A DNA stretch of 64,000 nt from Nitrospirota bacterium (lineage in GTDB: Bacteria > Nitrospirota > Nitrospiria > Nitrospirales > Nitrospiraceae). The DNA lies in NCBI GenBank assembly GCA_018971525.1, contig JAGXAR010000012.1, forward strand, positions 1 through 64,000, written 5' to 3'. The position numbers and the translations under genes were made by a program. The notes below the pieces were generated by a model. That model was not told the origin of the DNA, searched no databases, and saw nothing but the letters and a program-made list of their open reading frames with translations. Below, piece after piece: positions 34,018 to 41,412 of the stretch. Position 1 is the first letter of the stretch. Each line of letters begins with the position of its first letter.

Positions 34018-34488
34018 TTACAGGTCCAGTTTCAGCTTCCGCCCGCCGGAGATGCTGAACCCCTCCCGTTGGTAGAACGCCAACGTCCTATCGAATTGAG
34101 GCAGCGGTGGCGTAGTCACTTCGAGCCTGCGCCATCCTCTCGATTGCCCGAGCCGCCGCGCCTGCTCCAGCAACGCCGCCCCGACGCCATTGGATCGATG
34201 TGCCGGCCTGACATAGAATTCTGGAATCATGCCGTATGCGCCTTCTGTATAGAGTGCATAGCTTTCATAGAGAGCCAGAAAGCCGAGCAGCTCCCCTCCC
34301 TCATGCGCAAGAAGCACCGTGTACAGCCCCTCTTTCAGCCACGAGCGGGCACGAGCCACTGTATCGGCATGATGAAAACCAAACACTTTGTCATTCACAG
34401 CCGCCATAATCTCTTGGAGCAATTCCCCAACCAGTGTGGCGACGGATTCGACATCCTCAAGCCGAGCCTGAACAATCTGAATAGACAT
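34018..34488 (-). CDS. GNAT-family N-acetyltransferase
   Basis: A 156-residue acetyltransferase. The N-terminal strand IQIVQARLEDVESVATLV and central strands LLAHEGGELLGFLALYESYA lead to FYVRPAHRSNGVGAALLEQA, the acetyl-CoA pyrophosphate-binding motif (V-R-P-x-H-R-x-x-G-V-G). The C-terminal TLAFYQREGFSISGG strand is typical. The substrate is not predictable. It starts three bases after the stop of the upstream alpha/beta hydrolase gene, which suggests translational coupling. Confidence 0.9.
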   Translation of the reverse strand: MSIQIVQARLEDVESVATLVGELLQEIMAAVNDKVFGFHHADTVARARSWLKEGLYTVLLAHEGGELLGFLALYESYALYTEGAYGMIPEFYVRPAHRSNGVGAALLEQARRLGQSRGWRRLEVTTPPLPQFDRTLAFYQREGFSISGGRKLKLDL

Positions 34489-34491
34489 GGA

Positions 34492-35022
34492 TTACCCTGC
34501 GAGTTTTTGGAAAAATGCGTACCCTTCGGCCCATTCACCATACCCGCTATCGGCATTGATGTGCCCCGCCTCGCCGATATCGACGAAGCTGCTGCCCCAA
34601 GCCATCGCACATTGTTTGGCATGGGCCAGCGATCCGAACGAGTCATTCGCGCTGGCGACCACGAGGCTCCGAAAGGCGAACCGGACCATCGGCACCGGTA
34701 CAAACCCACGCGCCGTGACAGGGAAGCTTGGGCTCTGCGGATCGGGCACCGCCACGAGAAACACGCCCTTCGGAACGAACGCTGAACGATGTGCCCAATG
34801 AGCCACCAGAAGACAGGCGAGGCTATGAGCTACCAACAGCGGTGGAGAAGGACAGGACTGCACGGCGGCATCCAACGCACGAACCCAATCGTCACAGACC
34901 GGACCGTCCCAATTGCCCAGATTGACGCGCTGCCAATCGGGATGGCGCAACTCCCAGAGCGTTTGCCAATGTTGCGGCCCGGAGTTGTCAATACCGGGCA
35001 GGATCAGAACAGGACTGTCCAT
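34492..35022 (-). CDS. RBBP9/YdeN-family alpha/beta hydrolase
   Basis: A serine hydrolase of about 176 residues. LPGIDNSGPQHWQTLWE near the N-terminus is the family signature. The nucleophile elbow appears as VAHSLACLLVAHW, Asp lies in the SANDSFGS stretch and His in GEAGHINADSGYGEW. These fit a Ser-Asp-His triad. Members hydrolyse small esters, and some are involved in stress; the substrate is unknown. It is the first gene of the four-gene operon ending in tag. A TTG at 35028 is an alternative start. Confidence 0.88.
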   Translation of the reverse strand: MDSPVLILPGIDNSGPQHWQTLWELRHPDWQRVNLGNWDGPVCDDWVRALDAAVQSCPSPPLLVAHSLACLLVAHWAHRSAFVPKGVFLVAVPDPQSPSFPVTARGFVPVPMVRFAFRSLVVASANDSFGSLAHAKQCAMAWGSSFVDIGEAGHINADSGYGEWAEGYAFFQKLAG

Positions 35023-35040
35023 TTTCAAGCAAGATCCTTC

Positions 35041-35244
35041 CGAACAGGCTCTAAAAATTTATTCTGGCATGCGAGATCTTCAATGGTCCACCAGTGTGGC
35101 ACAAGAGGAGAACTGTCCCGCAGGATGCTCAAACAGGCCCTCCAGCAAGGCCGCAGCGAGCGAAGAGGCGAGACGTACGCTTCGGTACGTTGAGCCTCTG
35201 AACGACGCGAGAACGCCGCTGGCGGGCTGTTTCAGCATCCTGCG
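35041..35244 (+). repeat. Bipartite repeat family, complete diverged copy
   Basis: The left half (35041-35121) is diverged at its start (ACAGGCTCTAAAAATTTATT) but keeps TGGCATGCGAGATCTTCAAT and GGCACAAGAGGAGAACTGTC. The right half starts CCGCAGGATGCTCAAACAGG and ends GGCGGGCTGTTTCAGCATCC, again paired ends. Its last base is directly next to the stop codon of the gene at 35245-35658. Confidence 0.78.
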
Positions 35245-35658
35245 CTAGCAAGGAATATTTACGGCCGGATCGCAAAGCAAAGGCGGGATGGCCGGGGGGC
35301 GCATGTACTTGCTTGAGGGATCCTGGGACCCCATCGGCACGTTAACGGGCGGGCCGCCTGACATCCCCGGGAGGCCCTGTCCGGCGGAGCCAAACCTCTT
35401 CCCGAAACTTGAACTCGTCGAGGAACCAACCCCGGGAACCGGCACTGATGTGGGCCCGGCGCTGGTCTGGCCGGAAACCCCGGCACTCGGTGTGGCCGGC
35501 GGCAAAACACCTTGGGGAGTCTGTACGGCTTGATTCTGAGCCGGCGGCGGGGTTGGCGCAGGTGACGGCGCCTGTGCGCGACAGGGAAACACCAGAGCGC
35601 CCACTCCGGCGAGCACGCTAAGGACAAACAGAACAGACACCATTAGATAGTGCATCAT
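35245..35658 (-). CDS. Exported Pro-rich hypothetical protein
   Basis: A 137-residue protein with a hydrophobic N-terminal signal (to about residue 28, ending PCRAQA) and a low-complexity Pro, Ser, Gly and Gln-rich mature part (PSPAPTPPPAQNQAVQT, GVGSSTSSSFGKRFGSAG). It ends with CDPAVNIPC, whose two cysteines could form a loop. No family recognised. A GGGAAG site lies directly before the start. The composition suggests a disordered periplasmic or surface protein. Confidence 0.65.
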   Translation of the reverse strand: MMHYLMVSVLFVLSVLAGVGALVFPCRAQAPSPAPTPPPAQNQAVQTPQGVLPPATPSAGVSGQTSAGPTSVPVPGVGSSTSSSFGKRFGSAGQGLPGMSGGPPVNVPMGSQDPSSKYMRPPAIPPLLCDPAVNIPC

Positions 35659-35726
35659 CTTCCCTCTTCTCCGCTGACCTCTGACTTCTCCTCCTAGCCT
35701 GTAAACGGCGTAACCATCAAGTCGAG

Positions 35727-36116
35727 CTATGGAGTTTGTCGTGTCGGGGACTGCGTATCACCCCTTATGCGCAGACGTTCAAATTGCTGCTGCAAGCCTT
35801 CCAACTCCCGGTCGGATAAGTTTTCTAAATCGATAAGGCTATTGCGGGCACCTTGCACTCCATGGATAAGTTCATCAAGCTTCAGGTGAACCGCCTTGGC
35901 ATCACGGTTTTGAGTATTCTGGATGAGAAAGACCATGAGGAAGGTCACAATGGTCGTACCAGTGTTGATAACCAGCTGCCACGTATCTGAATAAGCAAAT
36001 TGAGGGCCTGTCGCCACCCACGCCATGACGATGACGAGAGCAAGAACAAATGCCCACGGTGATCCCACGATGGCCGCACAGTGTTTTGCGAAGTTATGAA
36101 AAGCATCGGTGGGCAT
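35727..36116 (-). CDS. Low-affinity iron permease-family membrane protein
   Basis: A 129-residue membrane protein of the family named after fungal Fet4. Two helices (WAFVLALVIVMAWVATGP at about 21-38, and WQLVINTGTTIVTFLMVFLI at about 46-65) are followed by the conserved QNTQNRDAKAVHLKLDELIH segment, the best family marker. A coiled C-terminal tail ends in a Gln/Arg-rich stretch. Iron transport is established for the fungal protein, not for the short bacterial forms, so function is uncertain. AGGAG precedes the ATG. Single gene. Confidence 0.85.
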   Translation of the reverse strand: MPTDAFHNFAKHCAAIVGSPWAFVLALVIVMAWVATGPQFAYSDTWQLVINTGTTIVTFLMVFLIQNTQNRDAKAVHLKLDELIHGVQGARNSLIDLENLSDRELEGLQQQFERLRIRGDTQSPTRQTP

Positions 36117-36358
36117 GGTTTGCTCCTGTGCTTGCAGTTGGAGCCTTCAATCAATGGAGGCCCGTCAAAAGCGATGTATTTCTGAACTGCTAGGAGGATA
36201 CGCTTAAGGCTAGCGAAAATCGAGAGTACGCCGGCAAGGTCGAGTCGGACCACATGTCCACGACAAATCAGCACGGCAGCCAGCAGGCTGAAGAGGCGTA
36301 CAGACTCGTGATCAGTGCAGCATGGTGAATATCATTCCGTTTCTTTTGGGAGGCACTG

Positions 36359-37228
36359 ATGGATCTGCAGCTTTGTTATAACGCCAGCGAGGATGCATTT
36401 CCCTTACCGCGACACATCAAGGAGCGCTATGGCCCGTTCGGGTTTCCCACGCCGGCCGACGCCCGTCGCCCCTATATCACCTCCAACTTTGTGATGGGGC
36501 TCGACGGCAGGGCCTCGTTTAGAGAGTTGAAGGGCCGTGTCGATGGCAAGACCGTTTCAAGGAGCAGTGAAGATCGCTGGCTGATGGATTTTCTGCGAGC
36601 GCACCATGATGGGCAGTTGATCGGTGCGAACACGCTCCGTGACGAACCAAGCCCCGAGGGGCGGGGCTGGGACTACGGCATCGATGACGAGGAATTGCGG
36701 ATATACCGACAGGATACTCTCGGGCTCGGCCGGCAGAAAGTCCTCGTTCTTAGCGGTTCCGGAAACATCGATATCACGCTTCGCCTCTTCAGTTCTCCGC
36801 GGGTTGAATCGTGGATCATCACCGCTCGGGAGGGACAAGAGAATCTCCGGTCGCAACTCAAGAGGTTAGGCCGGGAGAGAACCATTAAAATCATCTCTGT
36901 GGGCGAAGGAACGAAGGTCGATCTTGCCGCCGCCGCACTAGTGCTCCGGCAAGAACATGGCATCCGAACGCTGCTCTGTGAAGGCGGACCCGCTCTGTAT
37001 GGAGAATTCCTCAAGAACCAGCTGATTGATGAGGATTTTCGGACGATGTCGCTTCAGGTATTGGGTGAGTCCACCAAGCCTGGGATCGACCGACCGACGG
37101 CGTACGGTCACGTGAGCTATACACCCGAAACCGCACCGTGGTTTCGATTGATCAGCCTCCACTATGCCCTGCCTCACCACGCGTTCTTTCGCCTGCGGTA
37201 CGAGGGTCCAAGAACGTTTCAGGACTGA
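36359..37228 (+). CDS. RibD C-terminal/dihydrofolate-reductase-like reductase
   Basis: A 289-residue protein with the RibD-C fold. PYITSNFVMGLDGRASF is the N-terminal substrate and NADPH segment. DRWLMDFLRAHHDGQLIGANTLRDEPSP is the classic GA-T-x-x-D-x-P signature. GIRTLLCEGGPALYGEFLKN is the C-terminal E-G-G-P motif. It has no deaminase domain, so it is not a complete RibD. It could reduce a pyrimidine or pterin. The pterin-4a-carbinolamine dehydratase gene ends about 100 bases away on the other strand, which may or may not be meaningful. GGGAGG precedes the start. Confidence 0.87.
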   Translation: MDLQLCYNASEDAFPLPRHIKERYGPFGFPTPADARRPYITSNFVMGLDGRASFRELKGRVDGKTVSRSSEDRWLMDFLRAHHDGQLIGANTLRDEPSPEGRGWDYGIDDEELRIYRQDTLGLGRQKVLVLSGSGNIDITLRLFSSPRVESWIITAREGQENLRSQLKRLGRERTIKIISVGEGTKVDLAAAALVLRQEHGIRTLLCEGGPALYGEFLKNQLIDEDFRTMSLQVLGESTKPGIDRPTAYGHVSYTPETAPWFRLISLHYALPHHAFFRLRYEGPRTFQD

Positions 37229-37325
37229 GTCACTGAGGTCAGCACATCAACGAGGCGGTACTACCGGGGTGTTCGTCCTCGAAGACTTCGCCGCCCCTTC
37301 GTCACAGATCCGGAATTCGCTTCGG

Positions 37326-37670
37326 TTATGCTGCCGCGCGAAACGGTTCAAATGCCAGGTCGGCTTTGGCCGCCAAGACAAAGTCGCTCTCAGTCAGACC
37401 CTTAATCTTGTGCGTCCAGATCTCGATCTTGCACTTGCCCCAGGCCAAATACAGATCAGGATGATGGCCCTCGGCCTCCGCGATAGCCCCAAGCTTGTCC
37501 ATACACGTCAGCGCCTGCGCAAAGTCCTTGAAGGTATAGCGCCGCTCCAAATGCCCTTTTCCGTTGAGTCTCCAGCCTAAACCGAGTTGCTTCAACAATT
37601 CCCTCTTGCGGAGAGCCTTCAACGGCGGCACACCGCTTCTATCGCTACGTTTCTTGTCTGCCAGTTTCAT
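37326..37670 (-). CDS. phhB: Pterin-4-alpha-carbinolamine dehydratase
   Basis: A 114-residue PCD/DCoH protein. The core RYTFKDFAQALTCMDKLGAIAEAEGHHPDLYLAWGKCKIEIWTH contains the catalytic HHP motif and the following Asp. The end GLTESDFVLAAKADL is also typical. It dehydrates 4a-hydroxytetrahydropterin formed by aromatic amino acid hydroxylases and in other bacteria has a role linked to molybdopterin. No hydroxylase gene is in the window. A GAGGGGAG site precedes the ATG. Confidence 0.93.
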   Translation of the reverse strand: MKLADKKRSDRSGVPPLKALRKRELLKQLGLGWRLNGKGHLERRYTFKDFAQALTCMDKLGAIAEAEGHHPDLYLAWGKCKIEIWTHKIKGLTESDFVLAAKADLAFEPFRAAA

Positions 37671-37704
37671 CGGAAACTCCCCTCAATTATTCTCGATGGC
37701 GCGT

Positions 37705-38273
37705 TCACTTCTGAGGAGGCATAGTCGTAGTAGTAGTAGTCGACGTGGAGCTTGTTGGGCCACTGGGTTGATCACTCGGTTGGCCACTTTTTTGATCACT
37801 GGGTCTGGCACCGGTTTGACCACTGCTTCGTCCAAGGTTTTGATCGCTTGTTTGACCAGCGGCCTGGCCGCCCCGCCCTCCAACCTTGACTACTCCCGAA
37901 ACGTTGAGCTCGCCAGTCGTCTTGGCTGATTCCATCCTGACGGTATACCGGAAAGTGCCGGCATCTCGGAAACAGAGGCTGGCGGTTTCGTTCATGGACA
38001 GTTGGGCTGTGTCGCTGGGTGTCATCCACCCACCGAAATTATTCTTGCATGACAACTGCTTGTCCAACACAGGGTCGATAAAGATGATTCGCAGAGGTGC
38101 GGTCCTTTTGTTGACCCACCGAACTTCATCGCCTGTATTGACCGCTATTTCTCTTGAGGCAGGTCATCCCCGATAATGATGTCTTTGACGTCCCCAGTCC
38201 TCGTCACCGTGGGCGTGCCCTGGCAGCCCAACACGAACACTAACGCAACTCCTAGATAGCGGATCGGGTTCAT
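37705..38273 (-). pseudogene. Cupredoxin-like lipoprotein gene interrupted by a frameshift
   Basis: Frame one starts at the ATG at 38273 after a perfect AAGGAGG site. It encodes a lipoprotein signal (LVFVLGC lipobox) and DVKDIIIGDDLPQEK, then stops at 38145. A second frame overlapping that stop continues as SREIAVNTGDEVRWVNKRTA, then PLRIIFIDPV, the ...SCKNNFGG loop and the CFRDAGTFRYTVRM strands of a cupredoxin fold, to about residue 135. Adding one base (or removing two) near 38150-38160 restores one reading frame. The tail (37705 to about 37880) is a low-complexity Gln-Ser-Asp and Thr repeat. This may be a real mutation, a programmed shift or a sequencing error. Copper ligands are only partly evident. 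Confidence 0.65.
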
Positions 38274-38439
38274 GGAAGCACCTCCTTGGTAAAGTTTGGA
38301 ATTCATCAACTGAATTTCCATCGGTTCTTTTCTGACGGTCACAACACTCACGCTAGTACGTGGTCAATCGGCGAGGGCTTGATGACGCGGGATATGTGGA
38401 ATGCTACGCCTATGAAGAGAGGCTAATCTGATCAATACA

Positions 38440-38513
38440 GCTCACTTTGAAGGAGTTGATGAGGCCGGCAATGCGGCGACGCGGCCCTGCGCCAAACTCA
38501 GCAGGGAGCAGGG
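38440..38513 (+). repeat. Direct repeat copy 1 (about 74 bases)
   Basis: Begins GCTCACTTTGAAGGAGTTGA, continues GCCGGCAATGCGGCGACGCG and ends CAGCAGGGAGCAGGG. It is about 80 percent identical by eye to 39165-39238 in the same orientation. The two copies flank the DUF1328 and zinc-ribbon genes. The surrounding stretch 38274-38709 has no other gene that I can support. Confidence 0.7.
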
Positions 38514-38709
38514 ATATTCGTCGCGATGATCACGAAGGCTTGGCCTGCGCGTCTGATCTGCCTCTCGAGCCCCTGGAAAATGCGCTCGCGCGAATAAGGC
38601 TTACTCCCAGGACGGTCTATTCAGCAAGCAGACCCTGCGAGCGTTCCGTGCACATATCTGCCGAGATCGGCTGATAGTGCTCGACTCCGGCTCAAGAGGA
38701 TCCTGCCGC

Positions 38710-38877
38710 TCAGGGCACCCGGACGGAGCGATCCGTGATCAGATGGACCACCAGCAACACGATCCCGATCAAGAACAGGATCCAGGAAATCTGGACTGCC
38801 ACCGCAGACACCCCAGCCAGATTCAAGGCTCCGGCAATGACTCCAACCACCAGGAACATCAGTGCGTAGTACAGCAT
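38710..38877 (-). CDS. DUF1328 small membrane protein (YtjA-like)
   Basis: A 55-residue protein, almost entirely two transmembrane helices: LYYALMFLVVGVIAGALNLAG and VAVQISWILFLIGIVLLVVH. The sequence matches DUF1328/UPF0391 proteins along its full length, including the GVSAVAVQISWILF loop. Family members are inner-membrane proteins of unknown function, often induced by stress. AAGGAG lies six bases before the ATG. It overlaps the 3' end of the zinc-ribbon gene by 19 bases, so the two are cotranscribed. Confidence 0.88.
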   Translation of the reverse strand: MLYYALMFLVVGVIAGALNLAGVSAVAVQISWILFLIGIVLLVVHLITDRSVRVP

Positions 38878-39038
38878 GTCGCGCTCCTTTCAATGAGACG
38901 ATTCTCGAAAATCACTGGATCGTTGATGCACCCGCAGTTCACACATCTCATCGTCCGGAGCTGTTTCTCACGGACATTGTCGATGAGACCTTCCCAGCCC
39001 TCGATCACCTGGAACCCATTGCATCGTACGCACGCCAT
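38859..39038 (-). CDS. Small zinc-ribbon-like protein
   Basis: A 59-residue protein with CVRCNGF at the N-terminus and MRCVNCGCINDPV in the middle. Two CxxC pairs about 28 residues apart can bind one zinc ion. A Cys-Cys dipeptide lies near the end (ATCCTTH). No known name. An AGGAGG site sits five bases before the ATG at 39038, which supports this start over an upstream one. It overlaps the DUF1328 gene, and both lie between two direct repeats. Confidence 0.75.
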   Translation of the reverse strand: MACVRCNGFQVIEGWEGLIDNVREKQLRTMRCVNCGCINDPVIFENRLIERSATCCTTH

Positions 39039-39164
39039 AAGTCCTCCTGTTCCGCACTCGTCGAGGGCCGTGGACGCTGTCCTTATGTCAGGCGACATCC
39101 GGACGCCTCCTCTGGGCTACACAACCATGCTGAACCTTTGGATGGATGGGAACTGACCCAAATA

Positions 39165-39238
39165 GCTCACTTTGAGAAGAAATTGATGGGCCGGCAACGC
39201 GACGCGGCCCCTGCACGAAGCTCAGCAGGAATAAGGGG
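39165..39238 (+). repeat. Direct repeat copy 2 (about 74 bases)
   Basis: Begins GCTCACTTTGAGAAGAAATT, continues GGGCCGGCAACGCGACGCGG and ends CTCAGCAGGAATAAGGGG. It is the partner of 38440-38513 in direct orientation, about 650 bases away, with the zinc-ribbon/DUF1328 gene pair in between. It ends about 100 bases before the YihY-type gene. Confidence 0.7.
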
Positions 39239-39339
39239 AATTAGAGCGCCGACGCTTCGAACATCCGACCTAAGCCATTGCCTTGTGTATCCCTCACGTT
39301 GGGCTTCCCTATAGAGGAGGGATCGAAATAGAATGGGAC

Positions 39340-40218
39340 ATGAAGATCCCCCGGCTCATAAGATTGGTTAAGAAGGCCGCCATGAAATGGTGGGACGATA
39401 ATGCGTTGCGTTTGAGCGCTGCGTTGTCCTTCTATACCCTCTTCTCGCTCGCTCCACTGTTGACCATTGCCGTTGCCATCGCCGGGTTGGCAGTGAATAA
39501 GGAAATGGTACGGGACGAAGTGCTCGGCCAGTTCCAAGGCTTGATTGGCAAATCCGGGGCTGACGCCGTTGCAAACATGCTGGAGAGCGCCGGTCAGCCA
39601 GTGCAGGGCGCCGTAGCCACGGTCGTCAGCCTGGTCACATTGGTCATCGTTTCGATGGGCATGTTCAGCGAACTTCAGGATGCATTAAATCTCATTTGGG
39701 GGATCCCGTCGAAGGGAAGTGCCGCACTGTGGAGCGCTATCAAAGATCGGTTTTTATCCTTCATTCTTGTGATCGGCACCGGCTTTCTTCTTCTGGTCTC
39801 ACTCCTGCTGAGCGCCTTTCTGGCTGCGCTGGGCAAATTTGTACTTCGGGCGATGCCCGGGCCTCAGGTCATCCTGACATTCGTGGACGTAGCCGTCTCC
39901 TTGCCGGTGATCACGTTGCTCTTCGCCCTGATGTTCAAGGTACTACCGGACGGGTATATCGCCTGGCGGGATGTCTGGCTCGGTGCGGTGGCAAGCGGAA
40001 CGCTCTTCATGATCGGTAAGTGGGCCATCGGCCTCTATCTCGGCTCAACTGCCATGGCCTCAATGTATGGTGCTGCCTCCTCACTCATGATCATTCTGGT
40101 TTGGGTGTACTACTCCGCCTCGATTTTCTTTTTAGGCGCCGAATTTACCTCTGTCTATGCTCATGAATACGGCTCGCGTGCGGCTCATCTCAGAGGCTCC
40201 TCCCCGGTCTTGTCATGA
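39340..40218 (+). CDS. YihY/BrkB-family inner-membrane protein
   Basis: A 292-residue membrane protein. The N-terminus (AAMKWWDDNALRLSAALSFYTLFSLAPLL) is the BrkB/YihY signature. Six helices follow, with the loop MLESAGQPVQGAVATVVSLV, the motif ELQDALNLIWGIP and the final helix WVYYSASIFFLGAEFTSVYA. All are characteristic. Members were once thought to be RNase BN; their real role (transport or envelope) is unclear. A GAGGAGG stretch lies 20 bases before the chosen ATG, too far for ideal use, so the start may be slightly different. Confidence 0.88.
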   Translation: MKIPRLIRLVKKAAMKWWDDNALRLSAALSFYTLFSLAPLLTIAVAIAGLAVNKEMVRDEVLGQFQGLIGKSGADAVANMLESAGQPVQGAVATVVSLVTLVIVSMGMFSELQDALNLIWGIPSKGSAALWSAIKDRFLSFILVIGTGFLLLVSLLLSAFLAALGKFVLRAMPGPQVILTFVDVAVSLPVITLLFALMFKVLPDGYIAWRDVWLGAVASGTLFMIGKWAIGLYLGSTAMASMYGAASSLMIILVWVYYSASIFFLGAEFTSVYAHEYGSRAAHLRGSSPVLS

Positions 40219-40262
40219 TAACGAGAACGTAGCCTGCGCGGCCGATCTGCCGTTCGAATTCC

Positions 40263-40470
40263 CAGCATGATGCTGAAACAGTCCGCCGGCGCTATTGAAA
40301 GGTAACGGCTGAAGCCAAGGCTGAGACGAAGTAAGTCAGGTCTTCGCTCACCCTTAACCTCGACCTCAGCCTACCTCTTTGAGCATCCTGCGGGACGGGC
40401 TCCTCTTGTGCCTCACGCCAGGACCACCGAAGGTCTCGTGTGCCATAGTAGTTTTCCCACAGCCTGTCAG
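40263..40470 (-). repeat. Bipartite repeat family, complete copy in inverse orientation
   Basis: Read on the minus strand it starts CTGACAGGCTGTGGGAAAAC, continues GGCACACGAGACCTTCGGTG and CCGCAGGATGCTCAAAGAGG, and ends GGCGGACTGTTTCAGCATCA. This gives left and right halves in the usual order. It is the only clearly complete copy in reverse orientation. It occupies much of the gene-free stretch 40219-40796. That stretch also contains the GC-rich motif at 40596 and nothing else I can identify. Confidence 0.8.
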
Positions 40471-40595
40471 GAGGATCGGTTACCCTGCTGTTCGAGTGGC
40501 AGCCAATTGCCCCTGATAGGTGGATCGACCAGTCGCGGAGAGAAGATCAACGTGGAAGGATTGTAACGAGGCACAGGGGCAATCTAGCAATGCAA

Positions 40596-40609
40596 CGCGC
40601 GCGGACGGG
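40596..40609 (+). repeat. GC-rich oriented motif, copy (CGCGCGCGGACGGG)
   Basis: A one-base variant of CGCGCGCGGACGAGG. The flanks TGCAAC (40591-40596) and GTTGCA, about 30 bases further on, are complementary, so the motif sits inside a potential small hairpin. No gene overlaps it. Confidence 0.6.
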
Positions 40610-40796
40610 CTCTGCAATGTTGGGTTGCAAGCCCCGCCCTCCTATCTGCACCAGAAACCAATTAGCCCCATACTGAGCAATATTGACCAGACCGTATCCG
40701 GTCTCACCAGGCATAATTCCACCCTGAACCGATAGCTGATGGTACAGCGCATCACCGGAGATCACGATTCTTCAAACTCTTACCAGGGAGGTTCCC

Positions 40797-41072
40797 ATGC
40801 GATCATTCACGATTGTCGCCATGGCGTTTCTGTTTGTGTTCGTTGGGATTCAACGTGTTGCTCAAGCCGATGAGATGAAAGCCGCTGTTGAGGACATGAA
40901 GGGAAAAGCGAACGCGAACGCTGAGAAGGCCAAGGGGGAAGCGAAAGCCCTCACGGAAGAGGCCAAAGGGAATAAGGTGAAGGGCGCTGTGGAACGGGCG
41001 AAGGGGAAAACGAAAGCAGCCGGAGAGCGTATCAAGGGCGAGGCGAAAGAACTGAAAGCCAAGACAGAGTAA
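40797..41072 (+). CDS. Exported CsbD-like/amphipathic helical stress protein
   Basis: A 91-residue protein with a signal peptide (to residue 24, ending RVAQA). The mature part of about 65 residues is nearly all Lys, Glu, Ala and Gly in repeats such as EKAKGEAKALTEEAKGNKVKGAVERAKGKTKA. The pattern resembles CsbD and apolipoprotein-like general stress proteins, which are otherwise cytoplasmic. The signal peptide places this one in the periplasm. GGGAGG lies before the ATG, and a near-perfect terminator follows 24 bases after the stop, so it is a one-gene transcript. Confidence 0.8.
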   Translation: MRSFTIVAMAFLFVFVGIQRVAQADEMKAAVEDMKGKANANAEKAKGEAKALTEEAKGNKVKGAVERAKGKTKAAGERIKGEAKELKAKTE

Positions 41073-41096
41073 ATCAATCAAGAGTCTGTCTGCGAC

Positions 41097-41128
41097 CAGC
41101 CTGTGGAGAGGCGCCTCTCCACAGGCTG
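41097..41128 (+). terminator. Intrinsic terminator after the CsbD-like gene
   Basis: A perfect 32-base palindrome (CAGCCTGTGGAGAGGC and its complement) is followed by TTTCTATT. The strong GC stem and T-rich end fit a Rho-independent terminator. The remainder of the gap 41073-41412 shows no gene. Confidence 0.85.
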
Positions 41129-41412
41129 TTTCTATTGAAGAGGAGAACAGGAGCCGTCCGTCGGGTCACACGGTTGCATGACCACCCGCAGAAATGGCAA
41201 CCTCTTCGACAAACCACTCGCCCGCATGCAGATGAAGCGAGAATGGTTCCCGAGACTATTCTCTTTCAGGGGCAACCAGGCAATGCCGCGCGCGGTCGAA
41301 TGCCGCAAAACCCGAGATCAACCTTCTTGCTTCCTCCCGGTGCCAAAGCGTACTCTCATCGAAATTCCACGAAGGAGACGAACATATAGGTTCAAATCCA
41401 GAAGGAAGATCG

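Noticed and set aside
38447-38674. 75-codon plus-strand frame in the gap before DUF1328
   Set aside because: It starts inside the direct repeat at 38440 and has no conserved-looking sequence or ribosome site.
38677-39156. 159-codon plus-strand frame over the DUF1328 and zinc-ribbon genes
   Set aside because: The minus-strand genes match a known family and have ideal ribosome sites; this frame is their shadow.
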